Assembly: GCF_000411455.1 (NCBI RefSeq)
Contig: NZ_KE150458.1
Coordinates: 310,001-374,000, forward strand
DNA: 64,000 bases
Source of the DNA: Microbacterium sp. oral taxon 186 str. F0373
Lineage (GTDB): Bacteria; Actinomycetota; Actinomycetes; Actinomycetales; Microbacteriaceae
Direction of reading: 5' to 3'
The notes beneath the pieces are model-generated. The model saw nothing but the letters and a program-made list of their open reading frames with translations. It ran no database searches and was not told where the DNA came from. Shown one piece after another: positions 30,948 to 42,543 of the stretch; the stretch's first letter is position 1, and every line of letters begins with the position of its first letter. Position numbers and translations under genes: made by a program.

Positions 30948-32183
30948 GTGGGCGGAGCGCGCGACGAACGGCCTGCGGCGTTCGTCCGGTACTGGACGGC
31001 GGCCGCGCTGAGCTCGTTCGGCACCGCCATCACGACGGTCGCGATGCCCGTTCTCGTGGTCCAGCTGCTCGGTGCGACATCGCTCGAGGTCGGTGTCGTC
31101 AACGCGGCGCAGTTCGTTCCCTACGCCGTGCTCGGCGTCATCGCCGGTGTGTACACGGATCGCTGGCGTCGCCGCCCCATCCTCGTCTGGGCCAGCATCG
31201 GGCGGGCGCTGTCGCTCGGGGCGGTGCCCGTGCTCTGGGCCTGCGGCATCCTCCAGGTGTGGATGCTGGTCGTCGCGCTCCTGCTGTTCGGATCGTTCTC
31301 GGTGTTCGGCTTCGCCGCGGCACAGTCCCTCCTGCCTCGTCTCGTGCCGCGTGACCGGTTGCTTCGCGCCAACATGCGACTGGACCAGACGGATGCCGCG
31401 GCCCAGACGCTCGGCCCGACCATCGGCGGCGGCCTCGTGGGGCTGGTCGGCGCTCCCCTCGCCATCGTCATCGACGCGGTGAGCTACCTCGCTGACGCCG
31501 TGCTGAACGCCACCCTGAGGGTCGAGGAGCCGCGGGCGCCGCGTCGCCCAGCCCGACTGCGCACCGAGATCGGCGAGGGGATGCGGTGGACGTACCGGCA
31601 TCCGATGCTGGGCCCTCTCACCGTATCGACCCACGTCTGGTTCGTCGCCAACGGCGCGGCGATGACGGTGCTGTCGCTGCTGGCGCTTCGCGAGCTGGGA
31701 TTCTCCGCGCTCACGTACGGGTTGCTGCTGACGGTCTTCGGAGTCTCGAGCCTGATCGGAGCGTCGAGCGCCGCCGTGATCACGGGACGCATCGGCGCGG
31801 GACGCGCGATCGTGGGCGCACGCTCGCTCTACCCGCTGGCGTGGATCCTGGTCGCCGTGGCGCCGCCGTCGGAGCTCGGCGCGGCTCTTCTGTTCGTCGC
31901 GATCGGCGTGCAGGGCGTCGCGATGGGCATCGAGAACACGCCGGAGCAGCTCCTCTGGCAGACGCTCACTCCCGATCGGCTCCTGGGGCGTACCAACGCG
32001 ACCCGACGTGCGGGCAACCGGACGCTCGCCGCTGTCGGGGCGTTGTCGGCCGGCGCCGCCGTCGGCCTCGTCGGGGATCGGGGCGCTCTGGCCGCGACCG
32101 TCGTGGTGTTCGCCGTCGCCGCGGCGATCGCGTGGCTCTCTCCGCTGCGCCGCCGCGGGGACGAACCTCCGGCGTTCGATTGA
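30948..32183 (+). CDS. MFS transporter, enterobactin-exporter-like/MFS_3 type
   Basis: A 411-residue 12-helix transporter. Helix 1 is FVRYWTAAALSSFGTAITTV. The loop GVYTDRWRRRPILVW is the conserved motif, and RANMRLDQTDAAAQTLGPTIGG is typical of the MFS_3 group that includes macrolide and siderophore exporters. GTG 30948 is preceded by GGGGAGGTGA, a strong ribosome site. TATCGT at 30914 may be the -10 box. It is separate from the thiolase operon. Confidence 0.85.
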   Translation: MGGARDERPAAFVRYWTAAALSSFGTAITTVAMPVLVVQLLGATSLEVGVVNAAQFVPYAVLGVIAGVYTDRWRRRPILVWASIGRALSLGAVPVLWACGILQVWMLVVALLLFGSFSVFGFAAAQSLLPRLVPRDRLLRANMRLDQTDAAAQTLGPTIGGGLVGLVGAPLAIVIDAVSYLADAVLNATLRVEEPRAPRRPARLRTEIGEGMRWTYRHPMLGPLTVSTHVWFVANGAAMTVLSLLALRELGFSALTYGLLLTVFGVSSLIGASSAAVITGRIGAGRAIVGARSLYPLAWILVAVAPPSELGAALLFVAIGVQGVAMGIENTPEQLLWQTLTPDRLLGRTNATRRAGNRTLAAVGALSAGAAVGLVGDRGALAATVVVFAVAAAIAWLSPLRRRGDEPPAFD

Positions 32184-32228
32184 CGTTTCTCGCCAGCGCA
32201 CGGTCCGTCGAGACCCCCGCGCGCCCCG

Positions 32229-32855
32229 TCAGCCGGCGCGGAGTCCGAGCGAGGGCAGCAGGACCTCGTCGACGAGGGCGATGATGTAGTCGCGGTCGAC
32301 GGCGGTGCCGAGCATGAGGGTCTTGTAGGCCGTCATGGCCGGGATGACCTGGGCGACGAGGGCGACATCGACATCGGCGGAGACTTCCCCGCGGTCGATG
32401 GCGCGCTGGATGAGCACGCGCAGGGCCGCGGCCCGGGGCTCGACGATGACTGCGCGCGCGGCGTCGGCGAACTCCGGCGATTCCGACATGAGCGACACCA
32501 TCCCCGCCATGATGCGGAGCTTGCGCTCACCGTCCTTCATGACGGGAGCCTTGATGTTGGCGATGAGGTCGCCGCGCAGCGATCCCGTGTCGGGGAGCTC
32601 TGCGGGGGAGCCGCTCTTCATGCAGGCCACGGCCTCGATGACGAGCTCGGCCTTCGAAGGCCACCGCCGATAGAGGGTCGCCTTCCCCGCTCGTGCGCGG
32701 GTCGCGACCATGTCGACGGTCATCCGCTCGTAACCCTTCTCGGCGAGGATGTCGAGGGCGGCCGACAGGATCTCGGGGTCGCGCGAGTGGTCGCGCTTGC
32801 GCCCGAGTCGGGGGGTGGGGTCGACGTCCTCCGCGTTGAGGGTGGTCTCTGTCAT
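32229..32855 (-). CDS. TetR-family regulator of the divergent drug transporter
   Basis: A 208-residue TetR protein. The DNA-binding helices are ILSAALDILAEKGYERMTVD, then ATRARAGKATLYRRWPSKAEL with the family KATLYRRWPSK motif. The C-terminal TetR_C domain is VEPRAAALRVLIQRAIDRGE. It is divergent from an MFS multidrug transporter with three direct repeats between them, so it almost certainly controls that promoter. Confidence 0.9.
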   Translation of the reverse strand: MTETTLNAEDVDPTPRLGRKRDHSRDPEILSAALDILAEKGYERMTVDMVATRARAGKATLYRRWPSKAELVIEAVACMKSGSPAELPDTGSLRGDLIANIKAPVMKDGERKLRIMAGMVSLMSESPEFADAARAVIVEPRAAALRVLIQRAIDRGEVSADVDVALVAQVIPAMTAYKTLMLGTAVDRDYIIALVDEVLLPSLGLRAG

Positions 32856-32868
32856 GAGAACAGTGTAG

Positions 32869-32910
32869 TTCAGGAACTCCTAGGTTCAGGAACTATTTGG
32901 TTTCGGAACT
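32869..32910. promoter_or_regulatory. Three 16-base-spaced direct repeats, putative TetR operator
   Basis: TTCAGGAACT at 32869 and 32885 and TTTCGGAACT at 32901 repeat every 16 bases between the divergent tetR and MFS genes. Each contains half of a GTTC/GAAC palindrome. TATAGT at 32924-32929 just downstream is the -10 box of the MFS gene. Confidence 0.65.
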
Positions 32911-32936
32911 GGCGGGTGTCGTATATAGTCTCCCGC

Positions 32937-34442
32937 ATGACCTCACCCTCACCCGCCGCCGCTGTCGCGGCACACTCCGGCCAGCGCTGGCTGACGCTCG
33001 CCGTCGTCGCGCTGGCTCAGCTGATGGTCGTGCTCGACGCGACCGTCGTGAACATCGCCCTGCCGGCCGCCCAGGCCGATCTGCAGTTCTCCGACGGAGA
33101 CCGGCAGTGGATCATCACGGCCTACTCTCTGGCCTTCGGCTCGCTCCTGCTGCTCGGCGGGCGACTGTCGGACCTCATCGGGCGCAAGCGCGCTTTCATC
33201 ATCGGACTGCTCGGCTTCGCCCTCGCCTCCGCCCTGGGCGGGATGGCCGACACCTTCGGCCTGCTCGTGTTCGCACGCGCCCTGCAGGGCGCGTTCGGCG
33301 CGCTGCTGGCACCGACGGCGCTCGCGGTGCTCACGACGACCTTCACCGACCCGAAGGAACGCGGCCGCGCGTTCGGTGTCTTCGGTGCGATCGCCGGGGC
33401 CGGTGGCGCCATCGGGCTGCTCTTCGGCGGCATCCTGACGGAGGATCTGAGCTGGCGCTGGAACCTGTACATCAACGATGTGATCGCCGTCTTCGCCATC
33501 GTCGGCGCGATCTTCTTCGTGCACACCGTCGCGCGCACCGGGCCGCGGCCCAAGCTCGACGTGCCCGGCACGATCCTCGTCTCCGGTGCTCTGTTCGCGC
33601 TCGTCTACGGGTTCGCCCACGCCGAGACCGACGGCTGGGATGCTCCGCTCACCTGGGGCATGCTCACGGCATCCGCCGTCCTGATGCTCACATTCGTGCT
33701 GTGGCAGCGTCGCGCGACGCACCCGCTGCTGCCGCTGCGCATCGTGATGGACCGCAACCGCGCCGCCGCGTACAGCTCGATCCTGATCGCCGGCGCCGGG
33801 ATGTTCGGCATCTTCCTGTTCGTGACCTACTACCTGCAGACCACGCTCGGCTACTCGCCCATCCAGACTGGACTCTCGTTCCTGCCGATGATCGCGATGC
33901 TCGTGCTCAGCGCTCAGCTGTCCACCAACATCTTCCTGCCCCGGTTCGGACCGAAGGCGATGGTTCCCATCGGGATGCTGCTCGCGATGAGCGGGATGCT
34001 GCTGCTGACACTGCTCGACCGGGACAGCCAGTACGCCGCGAACGTCCTGCCCGCGCTCATGCTGCTCGGGCTCGGGATGGGCTCGATCATGCCGCCGTCG
34101 ATCCAGACGGCGACCCTCGGCGTGGATCGGGAGTTCGCGGGCGTCGCTTCGGCGATGGTCAACACATCGCAGCAGGTCGGTGGCTCCATCGGCACCGCCC
34201 TGCTCAACACGCTCGCCGCCACGGCGGCCGCTGACTTCGTCGCCGCGCGCACGCCGGTCACCCCCGATGTGCTCGCGGATGCGGCCATCCACAGCTACGC
34301 CACGGCGTACTGGTGGGGTGCGGGGGCGTTCGCCCTCGGCGCGGTCGTCGCCGCACTGACCTTCCGGCGCAAGGCCGACACGCAGGCGGCGCGCGATGCC
34401 GTCGCCGCGGACGCAGCGGGCGAGCCGGTACTCGCCCACTGA
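32937..34442 (+). CDS. MFS multidrug transporter, DHA2 (14-helix) type
   Basis: A 501-residue exporter. MVVLDATVVNIALPA is the DHA2 helix-1 signature, GRLSDLIGRKRAFIIGL is the loop motif, and ARALQGAFGALLAPTALA is the motif-C region of antiporters. ATG 32937 lies seven bases after TATAGT, a leaderless start. It is divergent from its TetR repressor. Substrates are probably cationic or lipophilic drugs, by family. Confidence 0.91.
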   Translation: MTSPSPAAAVAAHSGQRWLTLAVVALAQLMVVLDATVVNIALPAAQADLQFSDGDRQWIITAYSLAFGSLLLLGGRLSDLIGRKRAFIIGLLGFALASALGGMADTFGLLVFARALQGAFGALLAPTALAVLTTTFTDPKERGRAFGVFGAIAGAGGAIGLLFGGILTEDLSWRWNLYINDVIAVFAIVGAIFFVHTVARTGPRPKLDVPGTILVSGALFALVYGFAHAETDGWDAPLTWGMLTASAVLMLTFVLWQRRATHPLLPLRIVMDRNRAAAYSSILIAGAGMFGIFLFVTYYLQTTLGYSPIQTGLSFLPMIAMLVLSAQLSTNIFLPRFGPKAMVPIGMLLAMSGMLLLTLLDRDSQYAANVLPALMLLGLGMGSIMPPSIQTATLGVDREFAGVASAMVNTSQQVGGSIGTALLNTLAATAAADFVAARTPVTPDVLADAAIHSYATAYWWGAGAFALGAVVAALTFRRKADTQAARDAVAADAAGEPVLAH

Positions 34443-34462
34443 CGTCGCGGTCGCCGGCAGAC

Positions 34463-34500
34463 AGCGCCGTCCGACACCGTCGACGGTGTCGGACGGCGCT
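34463..34500. terminator. 38-base perfect palindrome
   Basis: AGCGCCGTCCGACACCGTC is followed directly by its reverse complement, with no loop. It lies just past the MFS stop and before a decayed gene, so it probably ends the MFS transcript. Confidence 0.7.
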
Positions 34501-34527
34501 CGCACGGACCGCGGATAGTGTCGGCGT

Positions 34528-34741
34528 ATGCCGATCATCACGTCCGTGACCGCATCCGATCGTGACGCGTGGCTGCGGCTGTGGAACGACTACCTGACCT
34601 TCTACGCCTCCGAGCTGACCGACGAGGTGACGGCGCTGGTGTTCGCGCGGCTCGCGGCGCAGGACGGGCTGCACGGGGCGTGCGCCCTATGACCGGGTCG
34701 CGACCGACACCGGCTTCGTGCACTACGAGATCGGGCTCTGA
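34528..34741 (+). pseudogene. GNAT acetyltransferase with internal deletion
   Basis: ATG 34528, six bases after TAGTGT (a leaderless promoter), begins MPIITSVTASDRDAWLRLWN, a typical GNAT N-terminus, and runs to GLHGACAL and a stop at 34690. The overlapping next frame from 34685 reads YDRVATDTGFVHYEIGL and stops at 34741, which is the typical C-terminus of the same family. The middle, with the acetyl-CoA-binding loop, is missing (roughly 80 to 100 codons) and the two ends are out of frame. The gene is therefore dead by one deletion. Confidence 0.82.
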
Positions 34742-34762
34742 TCTCGTCGGGGGCATCGGTGC

Positions 34763-35017
34763 TCAGCGCTGGAGGCGCGTGGCCAGCAGCTTCTGTTCCC
34801 TCCCACGGATGGGGGAGTCCGTCGAGACGACGCGCCCGCGTGAGGCGCGGTACGTGTCGACGATCGTGCCGATCGACAGCGCGAGCGTGATGCCCCAGCT
34901 CAGCCAGGCGAGCGCCTGACGCCAGGTGAACGGCACGTCGCCGCGCAGTCCCCGCAGCAGCGCGAGGCCGCTGGTCACGGCGGAGATGATCCCGGTCCCG
35001 AACAGGTACTTGCGCAT
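34763..35017 (-). CDS. Small two-helix membrane protein
   Basis: An 84-residue protein with a helix near residues 5-22 (LFGTGIISAVTSGLALL) and another near 34-52 (ALAWLSWGITLALSIGTIV), then a basic tail. ATG 35017 follows TAACGT with a six-base spacer, a leaderless layout. That -10 box overlaps the one for otsA on the other strand, so the two genes share a compact divergent promoter. Function is unknown. Confidence 0.68.
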   Translation of the reverse strand: MRKYLFGTGIISAVTSGLALLRGLRGDVPFTWRQALAWLSWGITLALSIGTIVDTYRASRGRVVSTDSPIRGREQKLLATRLQR

Positions 35018-35060
35018 GAGACCACGTTAGCCTGGAAGAACGCCTGCCGAGAGGAGCCGC

Positions 35061-36482
35061 GTGAGCGACCCGAAGTCAAAGGCCGACATGATCGTCGTGT
35101 CCAACCGTTTGCCCGTCGACCACGACCCCAGCGTCGAGGGCGGGTGGCGTCGCTCACCCGGAGGTCTCGTCGCCGCGCTCGAGCCGGTGCTCCAGCAGAC
35201 CGGGGGCGCGTGGGTCGGCTGGCCCGGGACCGCGGGGCTGGAGCTCGAGCCGTTCGAGCTCGACGGCATGGAGCTCGTTCCGGTGACGCTCACCGACGAG
35301 GACGTCGAGCTCTACTACGAGGGCTTCTCCAACGACACCATCTGGCCGCTGTATCACGACGTCATCTCGCCGCCCGCCTACCACCGCGAGTGGTGGGAAG
35401 CCTATGTCCGCGTCAACGAGCGGTTCGCCGCCGCCGCGGCATCCGTTGCCGCTCACGGAGCGGTGGTGTGGGTTCAGGACTACCAGCTCCAGCTCGTCCC
35501 GCGGCTGCTGCGGGTGCTGCGACCGGATGTGGTGATCGGCTACTTCCACCACATTCCCTTCCCCGCATACGGTCTGTTCGCGCAGCTTCCGTGGCGCAAG
35601 CACGTGCTGGCCGGTCTGGTCGGAGCCGACGTCATCGGCTTCCAGCGGGTGCAGGATGCCGGCAACTTCACGAACGCCGTGCGGCGCCAGTTGGGGTTCG
35701 AGACGAAGTCGGGCGCGATCCGCGTGGTCGCGGATGATGGTTCCGTGCGCACGGCCGTGGCGAAGGCGTACCCGATCTCGATCGACACGCAGCTCTACGA
35801 CGAGATCGCCCGGCGCCCCGAGGTCCAGGCGCGAGCGAAGGAGATCCGTGCGAGCCTCGGCGACCCGCAGACCGTGATCTTCGGTGTCGATCGCCTCGAC
35901 TACACGAAGGGCATCGGCCATCGGCTCAAGGCCTACGGCGAGCTCCTCGAGGAGGGCCGCCTGGACGTCGAGGACGTCACGCTCGTCCAGGTCGCGAGCC
36001 CCAGTCGCGAGCGCGTCGCCGCATACATGCAGCTGCGCGACGAGATCGAGCTCACCGTGGGACGCATCAACGGCGACCACGACACCGTCGGCCACACCGC
36101 GATCAGGTATCTGCATCACTCGTACCCGCGCGAGGAGATGGTCGCCCTGTATCTCGCGGCCGACGTGATGCTCGTCACGGCGCTTCGCGACGGCATGAAC
36201 CTCGTCGCGAAGGAGTATGTCGCCAGTCGCATCGACAGTCGCGGGGTGCTCGTGCTCAGCGAGTTCACCGGCGCCGCCGACGAGCTCTCGCAAGCCGTGA
36301 AGGTCAACCCCCACGACATCGACGGACTCAAGGACGCGATCATGGCGGCGGTCGAGATGCAGCCCGCCGAGCAGGCCCGCCGGATGCGGGGCCTGCGCCG
36401 GCGTGTGCGCGACCACGACGTCGCCGACTGGTCACGACGCTTCCTGGCCGACCTCGACGCCGTCCGGAAGCAGGACGCGTGA
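35061..36482 (+). CDS. otsA: Trehalose-6-phosphate synthase
   Basis: A 473-residue GT20 glycosyltransferase joining UDP-glucose (or another NDP-glucose) and glucose 6-phosphate. Motifs are [33 protein letters not shown]-like [20 protein letters not shown] and [18 protein letters not shown] 35061 has GAGGAG before it, and TAGCCT at 35028 is the likely -10 box. The stop overlaps otsB. Trehalose protects against osmotic and desiccation stress. Confidence 0.96.
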   Translation: MSDPKSKADMIVVSNRLPVDHDPSVEGGWRRSPGGLVAALEPVLQQTGGAWVGWPGTAGLELEPFELDGMELVPVTLTDEDVELYYEGFSNDTIWPLYHDVISPPAYHREWWEAYVRVNERFAAAAASVAAHGAVVWVQDYQLQLVPRLLRVLRPDVVIGYFHHIPFPAYGLFAQLPWRKHVLAGLVGADVIGFQRVQDAGNFTNAVRRQLGFETKSGAIRVVADDGSVRTAVAKAYPISIDTQLYDEIARRPEVQARAKEIRASLGDPQTVIFGVDRLDYTKGIGHRLKAYGELLEEGRLDVEDVTLVQVASPSRERVAAYMQLRDEIELTVGRINGDHDTVGHTAIRYLHHSYPREEMVALYLAADVMLVTALRDGMNLVAKEYVASRIDSRGVLVLSEFTGAADELSQAVKVNPHDIDGLKDAIMAAVEMQPAEQARRMRGLRRRVRDHDVADWSRRFLADLDAVRKQDA

Positions 36483-37255
36483 GCGGCTGGGAGCCCATCG
36501 CCGGCCTGGCGCGTGTGCCGCGGTTGCTCGTCGCACTCGATTTCGACGGCACGCTCGCGCCCCTGGTCGACGAGCCGATGGCGGCGCGCATGAGCCAGGA
36601 TGCGCGGGCAGCGGTCGAGGCCCTCGCACAGGCGCCGGGGACGACGGTCGCCTTGGTCTCGGGACGGACGCTGCGCGATCTGCGGGTGATCGCCGAGTAC
36701 GACGACGACTCGCCGCTGCTTCTGGCCGGCTCGCACGGCGCGGAGCAGTGGCCGCCTCCGGGGGAGGCACCGGCTCCCGTGGACCCTCTGCTGCTCGCGC
36801 AGCGCGACGACCTGCGCGCGCGTGCCGAGGCCATCGCCGCCGACGCCGACCGTGCCTGGGTCGAGCCGAAGGAGTTCGGCTTCGCGCTGCACACGCGCCT
36901 CGTGTCGGATGCCGCCGCCGCGCGCGGCGCGCAGGAGAGGATCGCTGCGCTCATGGCCGCGGAGGCTTCCGACTGGCGTCGTCGTGACGGCCACGACATC
37001 CTCGAGTACGCCTTCCGTGCGGAGGGCAAGGACGGCGCGGTCGCACGGCTGCGCGCGCAGACCGGTGCGAGCGCGGTGCTGTTCGCCGGCGACGACGTGA
37101 CCGATGAGGACGCCTTGCGCAGTCTCCAGCCGGGTGACGTGGGTGTGCGGGTCGGCCCGGGTGAGACCGCGGCGACTGTTCGTGTCGCCGGCATCCCCGA
37201 ATTGGCGGCGCTGTTGACACGTCTGGCGCGCGAACGGGACACCCTGCGGGAATAG
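36479..37255 (+). CDS. otsB: Trehalose-6-phosphate phosphatase
   Basis: A 258-residue HAD phosphatase. The nucleophile motif [11 protein letters not shown] lies at residue 19, followed by [17 protein letters not shown], and [10 protein letters not shown] for metal binding. It removes phosphate from the otsA product. Start GTG 36479 overlaps the otsA stop as GTGA. Its TAG stop is part of the -10 box of ilvD. Confidence 0.95.
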   Translation: MSGWEPIAGLARVPRLLVALDFDGTLAPLVDEPMAARMSQDARAAVEALAQAPGTTVALVSGRTLRDLRVIAEYDDDSPLLLAGSHGAEQWPPPGEAPAPVDPLLLAQRDDLRARAEAIAADADRAWVEPKEFGFALHTRLVSDAAAARGAQERIAALMAAEASDWRRRDGHDILEYAFRAEGKDGAVARLRAQTGASAVLFAGDDVTDEDALRSLQPGDVGVRVGPGETAATVRVAGIPELAALLTRLARERDTLRE

Positions 37256-37264
37256 ACTTCGAGG

Positions 37265-38971
37265 ATGCCGGACAGCGATCCCTCCATCGACATCAAGCCC
37301 CGCAGTCGTGTCGTCACGGACGGCATCGAGGCGACCACCTCCCGCGGCATGCTGCGCGCCGTCGGCATGGGCGACGAGGACTGGGACAAGCCCCAGATCG
37401 GCATCGCGTCCAGCTGGAACGAGATCACGCCGTGCAACCTGAGCCTGGACAGGCTCGCGCAGGGCGCGAAGGAGGGCGTGCACGCCGGCGGCGGGTACCC
37501 CCTGCAGTTCGGGACCATCTCCGTCTCCGACGGCATTTCGATGGGTCACGAGGGCATGCACTTCTCGCTCGTGTCCCGCGAGGTCATTGCCGACTCCGTG
37601 GAGACCGTGGTCATGGCCGAGCGGCTCGACGGCACGGTGCTGCTCGCCGGCTGCGACAAGTCGATTCCGGGCATGCTCATGGCCTCTGCCCGCCTCGATC
37701 TGTCGAGCGTTTTCCTTTACGCAGGATCCATCGCGCCGGGCTGGGTGAAGCTGTCGGACGGCACCGAGAAGGACGTCACGATCATCGACTCGTTCGAAGC
37801 GGTCGGCGCGTGCCTTGCGGGGAAGATGAGCGAGGCCGACCTCAAGCGCATCGAGTGCGCGATCGCCCCCGGAGAGGGGGCGTGCGGTGGCATGTACACC
37901 GCGAACACGATGGCGTCCGTCGCCGAAGCCCTGGGGTTGAGCCTTCCGGGCTCGGCCGCGCCGCCTTCTGCGGACCGTCGGCGCGACTACTACGCGCACC
38001 GGTCGGGGGAGGCGGTGGTGAACCTGCTGCGCCAGGGCATCACGACGCGCGACATCCTCACGAAAGAGGCATTCGAGAACGCCATCGCCCTGGCCATGGC
38101 GCTCGGCGGCTCGACCAACGTCGTGCTGCACCTGCTCGCCATCGCCCGCGAAGCTGATGTCGAGCTGAGCCTGCACGACTTCAACCGCATCGGTGACAAG
38201 GTGCCGCACGTGGCGGATATGAAGCCGTTCGGTAAGTACGTGATGAACGACGTCGACCGTCACGGCGGCATCCCCGTGATCATGAAGGCCATGCTCGACG
38301 AGGGACTGCTGCACGGCGACGCCCTCACGGTGACGGGGAAGACCCTCGCCGAGAACCTCGCCGAGCTCGATCCCGACCCGATCGACGGCACCGTCATCCA
38401 CACCTTCGATGACCCGATCCACGCGACGGGCGGCATCACGATCCTCCACGGCTCACTGGCTCCCGAGGGCGCCGTCGTCAAGACAGCGGGCTTCGATGCG
38501 TCGGTGTTCGAGGGGCCCGCGCGGGTGTTCGAGCGGGAGCGCGCGGCGATGGACGCCCTGGAGGCGGGCGAGATCGCCGCGGGCAGCGTGATCATCATCC
38601 GCTACGAGGGCCCGAAGGGCGGCCCCGGCATGCGCGAGATGCTCGCCATCACGGCGGCCATCAAGGGCGCGGGGCTCGGAAAAGATGTACTACTCTTGAC
38701 GGACGGCAGATTCTCAGGCGGCACAACCGGCCTGTGCATCGGCCACATAGCACCCGAAGCGGTGGACGCAGGTCCCATCGCCTTCGTGCGCGATGGTGAT
38801 CTGATACGGGTCGATATCGCGGCTCGCACTCTCGACCTACTCGTCGACGACGCAGAGCTGAACTCCCGCCGTGACGGCTGGGAGCCGCTTCCCCCGCGCT
38901 ACACCCGTGGCGTTCTGGCCAAGTACTCGAAACTCGTGCGCTCCGCAGCGGAGGGCGCGACGACCGGCTGA
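37265..38971 (+). CDS. ilvD: Dihydroxy-acid dehydratase
   Basis: A 568-residue Fe-S enzyme converting dihydroxy-isovalerate and dihydroxy-methylvalerate to 2-oxoacids in valine and isoleucine synthesis. Cluster and active-site motifs are [21 protein letters not shown] and [15 protein letters not shown], with [21 protein letters not shown] cut at the C-terminal half. ATG 37265 lies six bases after TAGACT, a leaderless start overlapping the otsB stop. It is followed by a 60-base gap with a small hairpin and ilvB. Confidence 0.97.
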   Translation: MPDSDPSIDIKPRSRVVTDGIEATTSRGMLRAVGMGDEDWDKPQIGIASSWNEITPCNLSLDRLAQGAKEGVHAGGGYPLQFGTISVSDGISMGHEGMHFSLVSREVIADSVETVVMAERLDGTVLLAGCDKSIPGMLMASARLDLSSVFLYAGSIAPGWVKLSDGTEKDVTIIDSFEAVGACLAGKMSEADLKRIECAIAPGEGACGGMYTANTMASVAEALGLSLPGSAAPPSADRRRDYYAHRSGEAVVNLLRQGITTRDILTKEAFENAIALAMALGGSTNVVLHLLAIAREADVELSLHDFNRIGDKVPHVADMKPFGKYVMNDVDRHGGIPVIMKAMLDEGLLHGDALTVTGKTLAENLAELDPDPIDGTVIHTFDDPIHATGGITILHGSLAPEGAVVKTAGFDASVFEGPARVFERERAAMDALEAGEIAAGSVIIIRYEGPKGGPGMREMLAITAAIKGAGLGKDVLLLTDGRFSGGTTGLCIGHIAPEAVDAGPIAFVRDGDLIRVDIAARTLDLLVDDAELNSRRDGWEPLPPRYTRGVLAKYSKLVRSAAEGATTG

Positions 38972-39031
38972 GGCCGTGACTCCCAGGGCGGGAAGCCGCC
39001 CTCACACGCATCTGACACCCGAGGTACCACT

Positions 39032-40831
39032 ATGTCTCTCGACACCGCGGCCGTGCCGCGACCACCCGCCCGCGGAGCTGCTGCTCCGGTGATGACCGGA
39101 GCCCAGGCCGTCGTCCGATCCCTCGACATGCTCGGGGTCACAGACGTCTTCGGTCTGCCCGGCGGCGCCATCATGCCGGTCTACGACCCCCTGATGGACG
39201 ATGAGGCGGTGCGCCACATCCTCGTCCGCCACGAGCAGGGCGCCGGTCACGCGGCCGAAGGGTACGCCGCGGCATCCGGCCGCACCGGCGTCGCGATCGC
39301 GACGTCAGGTCCCGGCGCGACCAACCTCGTCACCGCCATCGCCGATGCCTACATGGACTCGGTGCCCCTCGTCTGCATCACGGGCCAGGTGTTCAGCCAC
39401 CTCATGGGCACCGACGCCTTCCAGGAGGCGGACATCGTCGGCATCACGATGCCGATCACCAAGCACTCGTTCCTCGTCAAGAGCGCCGAGGAGATCCCCG
39501 GCGCGATCGCTGCGGCGTTCGAGATCGCCTCCACGGGGCGCCCCGGTCCCGTCCTGGTCGACATCACGAAGGATGCGCAGCAGGCCTCGGCGCCGTTCGT
39601 GTGGCCCCCGAAGATCGAGCTGCCCGGCTACCGCCCGGTCACGAAGGCACACGGCAAGCAGATCCAGGCGGCGGCGCAGCTGATCGCGCACGCCAAGAAG
39701 CCCGTGCTGTACGTCGGCGGCGGCGTCATCCGCGCGCGTGCGGCGGCGGAGCTGCGCGTGTTCGCCGAAGCGACCGGTGCCCCCGTCGTGACCACGCTCA
39801 TGGCGCGCGGGGCGTTCCCCGACTCGCACCCGCAGAACCTCGGCATGCCCGGTATGCACGGCACGGTCCCGGCGGTGCTCGCGCTGCAGGAGTCCGATCT
39901 CATCGTCGCGCTGGGTGCCCGCTTCGACGACCGCGTGACCGGAAAGGCCGACGAGTTCGCTCCGAACGCGCAGGTCGTGCACGTCGACATCGATCCGGCG
40001 GAGATCTCGAAGATCCGCACGGCCGACGTGCCGATCGTGGGGGATCTGAAGGAAGTGCTCGTCGACCTGGATGCCGCGTTCCAGAGCGCCCGCGTCGACC
40101 ACACGCCCGACATCGCGGAGTGGTGGGCCTACCTCGACGGTCTGGTCACCGAGTTCCCGCTGGGTTACGCCGAGCCCGAGGACGGCCTGCTCGCGCCGCA
40201 GTACGTCATCAAGCGCATCGGCGAGCTCACCGGACCCGAGGCCGTCTACGCGGCGGGCGTCGGCCAGCACCAGATGTGGGCCGCGCAGTTCATCAGCTAC
40301 GAGCGGCCCAACGCATGGCTCAACTCCGGTGGAGCCGGAACGATGGGCTACTCGGTGCCGGCCGCCATGGGCGCGAAGGTCGCCGAGCCCGACCGTGTCG
40401 TGTGGGCCATCGACGGCGACGGCTGCTTCCAGATGACGAATCAGGAACTGGCCACCTGTGTCCTGAACGACATCCCGATCAAGGTCGCGATCATCAACAA
40501 CTCGAGCCTCGGCATGGTGCGCCAGTGGCAGACGCTGTTCTTCGCGGGCCGCCACTCCAACACCGATCTCAACACGGGTCACGGGACGGTGCGGGTGCCC
40601 GATTTCGTCAAGCTCGCGGAGGCCTACGGCTGCCTCGGCATCCGCGTCGAGAAGATCGAAGAGGTGGATGCCGCCATCACGCTGGCACTGGAGACGAACG
40701 ACCGGCCCGTCGTCATCGACTTCGTCGTGTCGGCCGACGCGATGGTGTGGCCGATGGTGCCGCAGGGCGTGAGCAACAGCTTCGTGCAATATGCCCGCGA
40801 CCATGCGCCCAGCTTCGACGGGGAGGACTGA
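39032..40831 (+). CDS. ilvB: Acetolactate synthase large subunit
   Basis: A 599-residue TPP enzyme making acetolactate and acetohydroxybutyrate. The catalytic Glu is in [13 protein letters not shown], the FAD region is [10 protein letters not shown], and the TPP-binding motif is [13 protein letters not shown] ending in [12 protein letters not shown]. No leader peptide or attenuator is obvious in the 60 bases upstream, only a short GGGCGG/CCGCCC hairpin at 38986-39001. It is followed by ilvN after one base. Confidence 0.97.
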   Translation: MSLDTAAVPRPPARGAAAPVMTGAQAVVRSLDMLGVTDVFGLPGGAIMPVYDPLMDDEAVRHILVRHEQGAGHAAEGYAAASGRTGVAIATSGPGATNLVTAIADAYMDSVPLVCITGQVFSHLMGTDAFQEADIVGITMPITKHSFLVKSAEEIPGAIAAAFEIASTGRPGPVLVDITKDAQQASAPFVWPPKIELPGYRPVTKAHGKQIQAAAQLIAHAKKPVLYVGGGVIRARAAAELRVFAEATGAPVVTTLMARGAFPDSHPQNLGMPGMHGTVPAVLALQESDLIVALGARFDDRVTGKADEFAPNAQVVHVDIDPAEISKIRTADVPIVGDLKEVLVDLDAAFQSARVDHTPDIAEWWAYLDGLVTEFPLGYAEPEDGLLAPQYVIKRIGELTGPEAVYAAGVGQHQMWAAQFISYERPNAWLNSGGAGTMGYSVPAAMGAKVAEPDRVVWAIDGDGCFQMTNQELATCVLNDIPIKVAIINNSSLGMVRQWQTLFFAGRHSNTDLNTGHGTVRVPDFVKLAEAYGCLGIRVEKIEEVDAAITLALETNDRPVVIDFVVSADAMVWPMVPQGVSNSFVQYARDHAPSFDGED

Positions 40832-42439
<1,608 letters not shown>

Positions 42440-42491
42440 CCTCGTCCAGACCCTCGGCACACCCGCCGAGCAGGCTTGCGAAAGCCGTACC

Positions 42492-42524
42492 GGCCCGGCC
42501 CCCACACAAGGGGGCCGGGCCTTT
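42492..42524 (+). terminator. Rho-independent-type terminator of ilvBNC
   Basis: GGCCCGGCCCCC and GGGGGCCGGGCC form a perfect 12-base stem with a six-base loop followed by TTTC. Confidence 0.85.
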
Positions 42525-42543
42525 CGCTTGCTAGCGTGACGGC

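Noticed and set aside
27101..31102. A 1,333-codon minus-strand open frame spanning the CoA-transferase and thiolase region
   Set aside because: Composition is Arg/Ala/Gly-rich low-complexity and it runs across several well-supported genes on the other strand. It reflects high GC at third positions.
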